Source: Nitrososphaera sp035547955 | GTDB taxonomy: Archaea; Thermoproteota; Nitrososphaeria; Nitrososphaerales; Nitrososphaeraceae | NCBI GenBank assembly: GCA_035547955.1 | Contig: DASZTR010000005.1 | Span: 1-15,903, forward strand | Direction of reading: 5' to 3' | Length of the DNA: 15,903 nucleotides | Shown here: in pieces, positions 1 through 7,286 of the stretch | Layout of the letters: the number at the start of each line of letters is the position of its first letter | How positions within the stretch are numbered: the stretch's first letter is position 1 | Position numbers and translations under genes: made by a program | Notes under the pieces: generated by a model | What the model was told of the DNA's origin: nothing | The model's database searches: none | The model's input: only the letters and a program-made list of their open reading frames with translations

Positions 1-244
1 CATCGAACATACAGTTGCTAGTAAAAAAGATTTACTTTTAAACAAAAAAATATGTAATGAAAATAGGGAAATTATGATTATATTTAGAAAAAAATACTGA
101 TAGTCATGCAATTTCCTTGTAGCTGAAATAAGTATAAAATCCTGTAAACTTACTTATTCAGAAATGTTGTGTGAAATATCATAATTTTCAAGATTTATGA
201 CAAGATGGGCAAAAGATAAGTAGCATTGACGGAGTAACATTACG
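1..244. other. AT-rich non-coding leader region
   Basis: This stretch is much richer in A and T than the rest of the window and holds long A and T runs. I see no credible coding sequence; the minus-strand open frames reaching into it are shadows of the parB-like gene. It contains TATA-like candidates for the downstream gene, the best at 131-140. No tRNA-like or repeat structure was recognised. Confidence 0.6.
131..140 (+). promoter_or_regulatory. candidate TATA box for the ParB-like gene
   Basis: AGTATAAAAT resembles an archaeal TATA box. It would put transcription start near 160 and leave a leader of about 80 bases. A second weaker candidate around 211-221 (AAAAGATAAGT) would give an almost leaderless message. 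The sequence alone does not decide between them. Confidence 0.3.
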
Positions 245-1111
245 ATGGAATTCATCGATTCGAGTGTCGTCGAGCAAATTGAGATGAAGATGATCCGGCC
301 TTCGCAGTTTGCAATCCGTGACGCATTCCGAAAAGACGATCCAGATTTTGAGACGCTGGTCAACAGTATCCACGAGCACGGCCTGCTGCAGCCGATACTC
401 ATCCGACCTCTCACGGCCGGCTTTGAGATTGTGGCGGGCCACCGGCGGTTCCACGCTTGCCGGAACCTGAGGTGGCGCTTTATCCCTGCAAAAATACGGG
501 AGCTCACAGACAAGCAGTCGTACGAAATCCAGCTCACCGAAAACGTCCAGAGGAAATCGATGGATCCGCTTGAAGAGGCGGAGGCATTCCGGAGATACAT
601 CGTGGACTTTGGGTGGGGGGGCGTGACAGAGCTTGCAAAAAAGATAGGCAAGAGCGAAGAGTATGTCTCTCACCACATGCAGTTGCTGAGGCTCCCTGAC
701 GAGATCAAGGAAAAGATAGCGAACAGGTCAATCAACGTCAGCCAGGCAATCGAGATAGCCCAAATACCGCACGAAAAGCAGTCAATGATAGTGGAGCACT
801 TTATGCACAGCGATCTGACCGTCCGGCAGATCCGCGAGCTAAAGAACGCTCTGAACCAAGAGAGTCAGGACGATCTCATAGTCGCCACCAAGTCCAAGGC
901 GCCGGTCATCGCCCGAAAGACGTACTTGACCATGAAAATCGCGCTGACTAGAATAGACAACCTCATAAACGAGGTCCACAACACCGTCGAGCCGGACCAG
1001 CGGGCCGAAATCATCAGCTTTTTGATGGGGGTGCGGCTGAAGGTCCATTCTCTCATAGATGACAGCATACGCTTTCGCAACAGCAGCACAAAACAACATC
1101 ACAAAATCTAA
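245..1111 (+). CDS. ParB/Spo0J-like DNA-binding protein
   Basis: 288-residue protein of the ParB/RepB/Spo0J superfamily. Residues about 12-105 form the ParB N-terminal (sulfiredoxin-like) domain. The motif GHRRFHA at 65-71 matches the family GxRRxxA box that binds nucleotide in true ParB proteins. ENVQRKSMDPLEEAEAF at 100-116 matches the conserved box II. A helix-turn-helix follows at about 127-150 (ELAKKIGKSEEYVSHHMQLL). The C-terminal third (about 200-288) is basic and helical with no motif I recognise. No ParA or parS-like site is visible beside it, so it could be a segregation protein, a nucleoid protein or a transcription factor. The ATG at 245 is the first in frame and the ParB box begins shortly after it. 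It ends 11 bases before the convergent Lrp-type gene. Confidence 0.85.
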   Translation: MEFIDSSVVEQIEMKMIRPSQFAIRDAFRKDDPDFETLVNSIHEHGLLQPILIRPLTAGFEIVAGHRRFHACRNLRWRFIPAKIRELTDKQSYEIQLTENVQRKSMDPLEEAEAFRRYIVDFGWGGVTELAKKIGKSEEYVSHHMQLLRLPDEIKEKIANRSINVSQAIEIAQIPHEKQSMIVEHFMHSDLTVRQIRELKNALNQESQDDLIVATKSKAPVIARKTYLTMKIALTRIDNLINEVHNTVEPDQRAEIISFLMGVRLKVHSLIDDSIRFRNSSTKQHHKI

Positions 1112-1122
1112 AGAAGCTACTA

Positions 1123-1662
1123 CTATCTTGGAAGAAACGGTGGTATCCATTCGTCAAGGAACTTTTTGTATTCTTTGCTGGTGTATGCGAGCGAGTGGAA
1201 GGAAGGATCCTTGACCGGCATAAAGTCGTATACCTGATAGGACTGTATGATGTCTCCAAACAGGTTACGGTAGATGTCACTCTCCTCGTCGGCCATCTCC
1301 TCTGACGGAAACGCCTGGACGCATATCCAGTCGTACCCTCCCCTTGTACGCCCGGAGAACAACACAAAAGGCGCGTCAGCCACGTACTTTTTCAGGCCTT
1401 CCAATCTCTTTGGGAGGTGCTGCGATGTCCTAAACGTCGCCAGCACGACCCTGATGATCCTGCGCCTGAGCTTTCTGCTGTCGACCGATATCGTGTAGCC
1501 AGTTATGACGCCGTCCTTTTCGAGCCTTGAAACCCTCGATTCTATCTCTTCAATCGGGACATCGTGACCGTGCCCCTTTAGAAAGTCCCATACCTCAAAG
1601 GGATCCTGCTTTGCATTTCTGCTCAGCGCCGAAAGAATGAGCTCGTCAGTGTCGTCAAGCAT
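1123..1662 (-). CDS. Lrp/AsnC-family transcriptional regulator
   Basis: About 179 residues. The N-terminal 55 or so residues form a winged helix-turn-helix typical of Lrp/AsnC proteins: it opens LDDTDELILSALSRNAKQDP, and the wing is RLEKDGVITGYTISVD. The rest resembles the RAM/ligand-binding half, with VVLATFRTS and IIQSYQVYDF strands and a tail of about 25 extra residues. The family binds DNA as dimers or octamers and often senses amino acids. I chose the ATG at 1662 over a TTG at 1674 because a TATA-like box at 1694-1699 predicts a start site near 1671, giving a short leader. It is divergent from the DUR3-type transporter across 163 bases, so control of urea uptake is a reasonable inference. 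No ligand can be read from the sequence. Confidence 0.82.
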   Translation of the reverse strand: MLDDTDELILSALSRNAKQDPFEVWDFLKGHGHDVPIEEIESRVSRLEKDGVITGYTISVDSRKLRRRIIRVVLATFRTSQHLPKRLEGLKKYVADAPFVLFSGRTRGGYDWICVQAFPSEEMADEESDIYRNLFGDIIQSYQVYDFMPVKDPSFHSLAYTSKEYKKFLDEWIPPFLPR

Positions 1663-1693
1663 CTTATTCTTCAAGTGGGGTTAACAGGGTTTC

Positions 1694-1699
1694 TATATA
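1694..1699 (-). promoter_or_regulatory. candidate TATA box of the Lrp-type gene
   Basis: TATATA on the minus strand, centred about 35 bases before the ATG at 1662. This predicts initiation near 1671 and a leader of around nine bases, consistent with the absence of a Shine-Dalgarno sequence. Confidence 0.45.
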
Positions 1700-1786
1700 G
1701 GTATTTTTCATGTAATTTCGAAAACTATCTTGCATGTTATATGTTTATTACAAAGTACTGTGTCCCGGCACACCAGGGTTGTACAC

Positions 1787-1795
1787 ATTTAAATT
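1787..1795 (+). promoter_or_regulatory. candidate TATA box of the DUR3-type gene
   Basis: ATTTAAATT lies about 35 bases before the ATG at 1826, predicting initiation near 1817 with a very short leader. There is no Shine-Dalgarno sequence before 1826. A small dyad, TGTG (1759-1762) and CACA (1769-1772) around six bases, sits just upstream and is a possible but weak regulator site. Confidence 0.45.
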
Positions 1796-1825
1796 TTTGT
1801 TGACATTCTTTTATCTGAATATACT

Positions 1826-4219
1826 ATGGCGGCGGTAGTCCTCTCCGAAGGCCTGGGATACTTTATTCTCCTCGGGGTAGGGCTGGTCATGGCTCTTGCT
1901 GTCATACTGCTCGTGAGGGTTGAGACCAAGTGGCTTGGCACCAAAAAGACCTTCGAGTGGTTCTCGACTGCGGGGAGATCCGTCAAGGTCGGTCTGATAG
2001 CATCGTCGGTGGTGTCGGCATGGACGTGGGCCGCGACCCTGCTCCAGTCGTCGACGGTCGCGTACCAGTTTGGTATCAGCGGGCCGTTCTGGTACGCCGC
2101 AGGTGCAAGCATACAGGTAGTATTGTTTGCAATTCTCGCCACGGAGCTCAAGCGCAAGGCGCCGTCCTCGCACACGTTTCCAGAGATAATCTATGCACGG
2201 TTCGGCAAGGGTTCCCACAAAGTGTTTCTCTTTTTTGCGCTACTGACCAACACCGTGGTCACTGCAATGCTTGTACTGGGCGGAGCCGCGGCGCTAAGCT
2301 CGCTGACAGGGGTAAACATCTCCCTTGCGGCGTTTTTGATCCCTGTCGGCGTGATAATCTACACCTTCTCAGGAGGGCTCAAGGCTACCTTCTTGGCAGA
2401 GTATATGAACACCGTCTTTCTCTTTGTGGTCGTACTGGTCTTTGTCACAGCAGTCTATTTCCTCAACCCCGGGATAGGCGGCATCTCGGGCATGTTTGAA
2501 AAGCTGAGCACCGCGGCGGCACTACGGCCTGTGGAGGGGAACGCGGCCGGCTCGTACTTGACGCTCGCGTCAACCGGAGCACTGATATTTGGCGTGATAA
2601 ACATTGTGGGGAACTTTGGCACCGTCTTTGTGGACCAGGCGTACTGGCAGCGCGCGATAGCCGCCGGGCCCCGTTCTGCATTCAGAGGCTTTCTGGTAGG
2701 CGGCCTCGCATGGTTTGCCATACCGTTTACCCTAGCCACGACCCTTGGCCTTGCGGCAGTTGCAGTCAACGTGCAGCTTTCGCCGGAAGAGACGAGCATG
2801 GGGCTGGTGGCTCCTACCGCCGCTTCGCACGTGCTGGGCGAGCTGGGCGCCATCCTCATGCTCACGATACTGTTCACTGCAGTCACCGCGGCCGGCTCAG
2901 CAGAACTCTTGGCCGTCTCGTCGCTTGTCACCTACGACGTCTATAGGACGTACGTAAAGCCCTCAGCAAGCGGCAGAGAGATGATGCGCATCTCGCGCTA
3001 CTCTATAGTGGCCTTTGGCATCGGCATGGGGATGCTGGCGCTGGCTCTCCTCCAGATCGGAGCAAGCCTCCAGTACGTCTACCTTGCGATGGGCGTGCTG
3101 ATAGGCCCGGCAGTGGTGCCCATCACACTCGTCCTTTGGAAAAAGACAAACCGAGTTGCCGCCACGGCCGGTGCCCTTGCAGGCCTTGCGTGCGGCATGT
3201 GCGTGTGGATCGGGAGTGCGTACGTACTCTACGGCGAAATATCAGTCCAGTCCACAGGCAACAACCTGCCCCTGCTCGCCGGCAACCTCTCGTCCATATC
3301 CGTCGGGGCGGCTGTCGCCCTAGTAGGGAGCACTGTCTGGCCTAGCAACTTTGACCTTAGCCTCATGAGGCAAAAGATACTGATAGTCGACGGAAAGATC
3401 AAGGGGCTGTTTGAGCGCGAAAACGATGAATACCTAAAAAAGTCGCTCAGGGTCGGCTACAGGGTGGCAGTCACCCTCACAATCGTCCTGGTCGTGGCGT
3501 GGCCCATGCCACTTTACCTTTCGGGGTACGTCTTTTCCAAAAACACCTATGCCATATGGGTCGGGATCGCAGTCGCGTGGGCGGCGTCAGCCGCGGCCGT
3601 AATAATCTTCCTGCCCTTGATAGAGGCCCGGGTCGGGATCACCAAGGTCCTACGCATCATGGGGCAAAAGACAAACGCAATGGCCACGCAGCAAGATGCG
3701 GTGGGAGGGCGTCAGCCGCGGCCTTTAGGCAATGGCCAGACCCCTTCTGCCAATGATGACACAAAAGAACAACAGCAGTATCGTCATTATTATTCCAAAA
3801 GAATTCTAGTGCCGATAGACGGGTCAGGGCAATCGCTGCGCGCTCTCAACTATGCGATAAACATCTACGACATTAACCAGGCCAAGATATACCTGCTCTA
3901 TGTGATCGAATGGCCGGAGGGCGGAGGAGGAGAGGGAGAAGAGAGCGACAACGACGAGGATGATGAGGATCTGACCTCCAAGATGGAGAAGGAGGGCAGG
4001 ATTCTGCTCAACAGCGTAATAGTTCCGCGCAGGGCAGGAGAATATGTGCGGATCGTAAAGATGGGAGACCCTGCCTCACAGATAATAGAGGTCGCAGAAA
4101 AAATAGGGGCGAGCATGATAGTGATGGGGATTAACGGGATAAACAGCGCGGCCGACATGGGAAGCGTGACTCGGAATGTGCTAAAGGGCTCGTCGACGCC
4201 CGTGGTGCTGATGAAGTGA
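1826..4219 (+). CDS. dur3: DUR3-type urea:sodium symporter fused to a UspA domain
   Basis: 797-residue membrane protein. Residues about 1-620 are a solute:sodium symporter (SSS family) with some 14-15 hydrophobic segments. WTWAATLLQSS at 66-76 and SGGLKATF at 182-189 are the pattern of DUR3 high-affinity urea transporters of fungi and plants, so urea (perhaps also polyamines) is the likely substrate. A polar linker rich in Q, N and D (about 620-653) leads to a universal stress protein domain at about 655-797. That domain starts KRILVPIDGS and ends with GINGINSAADMGS, a nucleotide-binding-type loop with spacing slightly shorter than the classical G-2X-G-9X-G(S/T). It also carries an acidic Glu/Asp insertion (encoded about 3916-3984). 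Fusion to UspA suggests gating or sensing by ATP, an inference. It is divergent from the Lrp-type regulator and followed by a urea channel gene. Confidence 0.87.
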   Translation: MAAVVLSEGLGYFILLGVGLVMALAVILLVRVETKWLGTKKTFEWFSTAGRSVKVGLIASSVVSAWTWAATLLQSSTVAYQFGISGPFWYAAGASIQVVLFAILATELKRKAPSSHTFPEIIYARFGKGSHKVFLFFALLTNTVVTAMLVLGGAAALSSLTGVNISLAAFLIPVGVIIYTFSGGLKATFLAEYMNTVFLFVVVLVFVTAVYFLNPGIGGISGMFEKLSTAAALRPVEGNAAGSYLTLASTGALIFGVINIVGNFGTVFVDQAYWQRAIAAGPRSAFRGFLVGGLAWFAIPFTLATTLGLAAVAVNVQLSPEETSMGLVAPTAASHVLGELGAILMLTILFTAVTAAGSAELLAVSSLVTYDVYRTYVKPSASGREMMRISRYSIVAFGIGMGMLALALLQIGASLQYVYLAMGVLIGPAVVPITLVLWKKTNRVAATAGALAGLACGMCVWIGSAYVLYGEISVQSTGNNLPLLAGNLSSISVGAAVALVGSTVWPSNFDLSLMRQKILIVDGKIKGLFERENDEYLKKSLRVGYRVAVTLTIVLVVAWPMPLYLSGYVFSKNTYAIWVGIAVAWAASAAAVIIFLPLIEARVGITKVLRIMGQKTNAMATQQDAVGGRQPRPLGNGQTPSANDDTKEQQQYRHYYSKRILVPIDGSGQSLRALNYAINIYDINQAKIYLLYVIEWPEGGGGEGEESDNDEDDEDLTSKMEKEGRILLNSVIVPRRAGEYVRIVKMGDPASQIIEVAEKIGASMIVMGINGINSAADMGSVTRNVLKGSSTPVVLMK

Positions 4220-4297
4220 GGATACGGGGTAGGGGAGCGGTGGCCAGCTATTATGGCTTGCAATGCCCGGGTTTTACACTCCTCTAAAAACCTCTGC

Positions 4298-4321
4298 CGA
4301 CGTCGACTAATTTTTTTGGTT
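4298..4321 (+). terminator. T-rich probable terminator after dur3, with a repeated motif
   Basis: A run of T (4311-4317) follows CGACGTCGACTAA (4298-4310), about 80 bases after the dur3 stop. Archaeal terminators are often simple T tracts. The same 13-base core with one change recurs at 6318-6330, again between a stop and the next promoter, and both copies are followed within six bases by TGGTT. Confidence 0.4.
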
Positions 4322-4418
4322 GTGAACTGGTGCAACTTTTCCCACTCTTGTTCTGCCACTGCGTGCACCTCTGTTCTTGCTCATGTTATTTTCTTTATGC
4401 ACGGAATCCGTCTCTGCG

Positions 4419-4426
4419 TTAATAAA
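4419..4426 (+). promoter_or_regulatory. candidate TATA box of the urea channel gene
   Basis: TTAATAAA about 50 bases before the ATG at 4476 predicts initiation near 4449 and a leader of about 27 bases. A weak AGGA at about 4467-4470 could help ribosome binding. Confidence 0.3.
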
Positions 4427-4475
4427 TTGCTCTTATCCACAAATCGTTAAACCACACTCTTGACACAGGAAATCA

Positions 4476-5591
4476 ATGGCCATTCCAACGTTCTCTACGG
4501 GAAATCCCGGGCTGGATTTCTTTTTTACACTCTTTAATGGGATCGCAGAGGTGCCGCTATTTAGCTCCCCGATAACTGGCATACTCATCTTGGCAGGCGT
4601 GATCCTTGCATCGCGCAAGGCGGGCGGCATGATGGTCCTGTCAGGTCTGATAGGTGCAGGCATTGCAATCATGGCCGGCGCCTCGTACAGCCTCGTGACA
4701 TTTGGCCTGTTCGGCTACAACTCTATACTCACAGGCATGGCCTTCTGGTCAGGGCCGTTTGTCAAGTCCAACAAGGCCACCTTCTTTATCTCCGTCTTTG
4801 GTGCTGCCATCACCGCGTTTACGTGGATGGCGTTTTCACACCTGATGGGAGATCTGTTCGTGCTTAACGGCACAGCTAGCTCATGGGCGATACCCGGCTT
4901 TACGTCGTCGTTCATCTTTACGACGTGGGCCATGATGTACGCGACAAAGAGGTTTGGACACGACATTTGGCCGGCGCCTGCTCCTCCTCCCAAGGAGGAG
5001 CTGATAAAGGAAAGCGGCAACCCAAACAACATGAATGGCGACTTCAAGTGGACCGCCAAGGAGTTCATGATTGCGACACTCAAGGGCGTGTCGCAGGTCA
5101 CATTCGTAGAGAACTGGAAGACGGGTGCATTTTGGGTAGTCGGCCTAACGCTTGCGTTTGAGCTCTCGCCCTTTATCAGCGGCGTGCAGGATAGGCCGTG
5201 GTGGACCAACGCCTACACGTCGCAGTGGGATCCGACTTCGCCGCTGTACCTGGCCGGGGTCATGGCACTCATCGGCTCTGGCATCGGCGCGGCAATGTCG
5301 ATACTTACAAAGCTGCCAACTGCGGAAACGAGGATGGGTCTGCACGGGTTCAACCAGGTGCTTGTGATGATAGCGCTTACCAGCTTTGTCCCCCTGACCC
5401 CGCAGTCGTTCATGATGGCCGTGTTTGCAACAATAGGTTGCTCTTTTCTTATGCCTGGCCTGCAGAAGTTCTTTGGCCAGTGGGGCCTGCCGGCGCTCAC
5501 CGGCCCGTTCGTCTTTACTGCGTGGATATTCCTCCTTGCGACTTCGGGCTTTATGCACATCCCTGCTGGGATAGGATGGTCGAGGCCATGA
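4476..5591 (+). CDS. UT-family urea channel
   Basis: 371-residue integral membrane protein of the urea transporter (UT/SLC14) family, which forms passive urea channels. The internal two-fold repeat of the family is visible. Half one has NGIAEVPLFSSPITG (21-35), GLFGYNSILTGMAF (77-90) and WAIPGFTSSFIFTTW (137-151). Half two has KGVSQVTFVENWKTG (203-217), MGLHGFNQVLVMIAL (287-301) and GLPALTGPFVFTAW (337-350), the last close to the family LPxxTxPF signature. A hydrophilic loop with a proline run (APAPPPKEE, about 167-175) joins the halves. With the DUR3-type gene it gives two mechanistically different urea entry routes next to urease. The ATG at 4476 gives a standard N-terminus just before the first repeat. 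Confidence 0.85.
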   Translation: MAIPTFSTGNPGLDFFFTLFNGIAEVPLFSSPITGILILAGVILASRKAGGMMVLSGLIGAGIAIMAGASYSLVTFGLFGYNSILTGMAFWSGPFVKSNKATFFISVFGAAITAFTWMAFSHLMGDLFVLNGTASSWAIPGFTSSFIFTTWAMMYATKRFGHDIWPAPAPPPKEELIKESGNPNNMNGDFKWTAKEFMIATLKGVSQVTFVENWKTGAFWVVGLTLAFELSPFISGVQDRPWWTNAYTSQWDPTSPLYLAGVMALIGSGIGAAMSILTKLPTAETRMGLHGFNQVLVMIALTSFVPLTPQSFMMAVFATIGCSFLMPGLQKFFGQWGLPALTGPFVFTAWIFLLATSGFMHIPAGIGWSRP

Positions 5592-5649
5592 GAGTCGAAA
5601 GGGTTTGTGGGGCCAGGAATTTTTCTTCAGGTACCTTACCACGCGTCTC

Positions 5650-5669
5650 TGTGTACATGCATATGTGCG
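5650..5669. repeat. 20-base alternating purine-pyrimidine tract
   Basis: Every base from 5650 to 5669 alternates pyrimidine and purine (TGTGTACATGCATATGTGCG). It lies between the urea channel stop and the preferred start at 5682. Such tracts can adopt left-handed DNA under supercoiling; whether this one does is unknown. Confidence 0.5.
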
Positions 5670-5681
5670 GCGCGAGTGAAA

Positions 5682-6296
5682 ATGAACCCGGACATTTTTG
5701 ACAGGTTCGTAATGCAGCACAGGGAAAACTTGCCCGGCTTGTCCGACTCTGAAAAGGTGAGGGAATACATAGAATGGTGCCGGGGAAACCATATGGAAGA
5801 AGCTATCCTGCGGCTGAGCTCTGCAAGCAAGGGTGGTTGGTCAAGGAACTTTACGCTTGACTTTACCACCGAGCGGGTCATAGTTTCAAGGAAAGGCATT
5901 CTCGCAAAGTTTGCCGACCTAGGGTACGTGGCAGGGCTTGCGCCGTACCCTTACCTGCTTACCATGAATAATAATAAAAATAACGCAAAGAAGAATAATG
6001 CCACCGCTCCCAAGATCCGCAAGCAAGCAGATTTTGTTCCAGAGGATCTCGTTCAGAATGAAAATTTTGAGCGTTCAATCTGGTATTCTGATATACGCGA
6101 GCTTGCCCTCCGCAAGGGATGGGAGACGATGGTCACTAACATGATGGGCCGGGCCATAGTGTCAAATTTTCTGACCATCAGGACCATTGACGGCAAGATC
6201 CATGACTTTACGTTGCCGGTGACCAAGAACGGCTTGTACGAGTCCATCTTTTTCTGGCTTGGAGTCGCCGTTCCAATGGGGATAGTTGAAAAGTAA
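5682..6296 (+). CDS. conserved-looking protein of unknown function
   Basis: 204 residues from the ATG at 5682. The frame stays open 25 codons upstream to 5607, but that stretch covers an alternating purine-pyrimidine tract and lacks convincing protein character. A GTG two codons earlier (5676) is another option. I do not recognise the family. It looks soluble, with two beta-rich blocks: RNFTLDFTTERVIVSRKG (about 54-71) and RAIVSNFLTIRTIDGKIHDF (about 156-175). These resemble halves of a PH-like fold, but that is a guess. They are separated by a low-complexity Asn/Lys/Ala segment (about 95-110, NNNKNNAKKNN) coded by AT-rich codons unlike the neighbours. A hydrophobic stretch lies near the C-terminus. 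It sits between the urea channel and ureA, 90 bases after the channel stop, so a link to urea use is possible by context only. Confidence 0.65.
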   Translation: MNPDIFDRFVMQHRENLPGLSDSEKVREYIEWCRGNHMEEAILRLSSASKGGWSRNFTLDFTTERVIVSRKGILAKFADLGYVAGLAPYPYLLTMNNNKNNAKKNNATAPKIRKQADFVPEDLVQNENFERSIWYSDIRELALRKGWETMVTNMMGRAIVSNFLTIRTIDGKIHDFTLPVTKNGLYESIFFWLGVAVPMGIVEK

Positions 6297-6451
6297 TGTA
6301 CCACACGGAGATTCAGTCGACGTCGGCTAAATCTGTGGTTTTCCGGCGCGTTTTTCCTGCATATTGTCATCATTATTTATTGAGCCGTTTAGTTTTCTAA
6401 ATCTAAAATAGTTCACCACTCTATCGGACGTTGAGAGGTCATGCAAACAAA
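6297..6451. other. intergenic region before ureA
   Basis: 155 bases. The left part has the second copy of the CGACGTCGRCTAA motif (6318-6330) and T-rich segments that could end the upstream transcript. The right part is AT-rich and contains the likely ureA promoter. Confidence 0.5.
6402..6410 (+). promoter_or_regulatory. candidate TATA box of the ureABC unit
   Basis: TCTAAAATA about 46 bases before the ureA ATG at 6452 predicts initiation near 6432. The message would then begin just before GAGAGGT (6433-6439), a plausible Shine-Dalgarno sequence 12 bases upstream of the start. Confidence 0.35.
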
Positions 6452-6754
6452 ATGATGCTTGCACCAAGAGAGATGGAAAAGATGTGGATCTGGACGGCTG
6501 CGCAGATCGCTGGAGGAAGGAAGGAGCGGGGTATAAAACTGAATTACCCTGAGACGGTTGCTTATATAGCAAACTACGTCGTCGAGGGCGCAAGAGAAGG
6601 AAAGACCGTCGCGCAGCTGATGCAGTCCGCCCGGACCATCCTGAAGAAAAGCGATGTGATGGAAGGCGTGCCAGACATGATTCATACAGTCCAAGTGGAG
6701 GCGACTTTTCCCGACGGCACAAAGCTGGTCACCGTGCATGATCCTGTACAATAG
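6452..6754 (+). CDS. ureA: urease gamma subunit UreA
   Basis: Smallest urease structural subunit, 100 residues, the usual length. It begins MMLAPREMEKMWIWTAAQIA, matching the family start (MxLTPREKDKL), and contains LNYPETVAYI, then GKTVAQLMQ and a C-terminal FPDGTKLVTVHDP, which match the UreA consensus closely. The frame is open to a TTG at 6431, but homology and the GAGAGGT ribosome site support ATG 6452 (or 6455, one codon later). UreA packs with UreB and UreC into the cytoplasmic trimer of heterotrimers that hydrolyses urea to ammonia and carbamate. UreB follows after 14 bases, so it is the first gene of a ureABC transcript. Confidence 0.95.
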   Translation: MMLAPREMEKMWIWTAAQIAGGRKERGIKLNYPETVAYIANYVVEGAREGKTVAQLMQSARTILKKSDVMEGVPDMIHTVQVEATFPDGTKLVTVHDPVQ

Positions 6755-6768
6755 AGTGATAGAGGTAA

Positions 6769-7263
6769 ATGAAAAATGGTAAAACAGCAAAAAAAAGGAG
6801 CAGTAGCAGCAGAGGAGAAAGAAGGAGGGAGAGGTCAAGCCAAAAGAATGTCGCTCTCTCCCCAAGCGGCAAAAAGGAGGTCGCAGCAAGGCCAATGATG
6901 CCCGGCGAATACATTTTAGATTCAGAGCCGGTGTTGTGCAACACGAACAGAAAGACGATAAAAATCACCGTAAAGAACAAGGGAGACAGGCCATGCCAGA
7001 TAGGCTCGCACACGCATTTCTTTGAAGTAAACCGCGCACTTGACTTTCCGCGGGAAAAGGCGTTTGGCTACAGACTCAACATACCGGCTGGCACGTCGAT
7101 ACGGTTCGAGCCAGGGGACAGCAAAGAGGTAGAACTGTGTGAAATAGGGGGCGCTAGAGTCTGCTATGGATTCAACGGCCTGACAATGGGCAGCCTGAAT
7201 TCGAGCATTGTCATGCGCACAGCAGTCGAAAAAGCCCAGAAGCAGGGCTTCAACGGAGCATAG
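6769..7263 (+). CDS. ureB: urease beta subunit UreB with a basic N-terminal extension
   Basis: 164 residues if translated from 6769. The canonical UreB domain starts at residue 43 (MMPGEYILDSEPV) and includes GSHTHFFEVNRALDFPREKA, GYRLNIPAGTSIRFEPG and the terminal GFNGLTMG block, all typical of the family. The first 42 residues are an unusual Lys/Arg/Ser-rich segment (KKRSSSSRGERRRERSS) coded by a purine-rich tract. Two starts are possible. ATG 6769 follows ureA by 14 bases with GAGGT only two bases before it. ATG 6895 begins the canonical domain (122 residues) and has a strong AGGAGGT at 6875-6881, 13 bases upstream. I list the longer form, but the short form is a real alternative. The subunit bridges UreA and UreC in the holoenzyme. 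Confidence 0.88.
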   Translation: MKNGKTAKKRSSSSRGERRRERSSQKNVALSPSGKKEVAARPMMPGEYILDSEPVLCNTNRKTIKITVKNKGDRPCQIGSHTHFFEVNRALDFPREKAFGYRLNIPAGTSIRFEPGDSKEVELCEIGGARVCYGFNGLTMGSLNSSIVMRTAVEKAQKQGFNGA

Positions 7264-7286
7264 AAAGAAGGAGGAAGAGAGGATAT

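Noticed and set aside
154..676. Two overlapping minus-strand open frames
   Set aside because: They are antisense to the ParB-like gene and show no protein-like pattern.
5607..5681. Upstream extension of the unknown gene after the urea channel
   Set aside because: The 25 codons cross a perfect alternating purine-pyrimidine tract and encode a Cys-rich unlikely N-terminus; a soluble-looking sequence begins at ATG 5682.
5145..5792. Minus-strand open frame of 215 codons across the urea channel end
   Set aside because: Arg/His-rich translation with no recognisable fold, antisense to a well-supported membrane protein and to the next gene.
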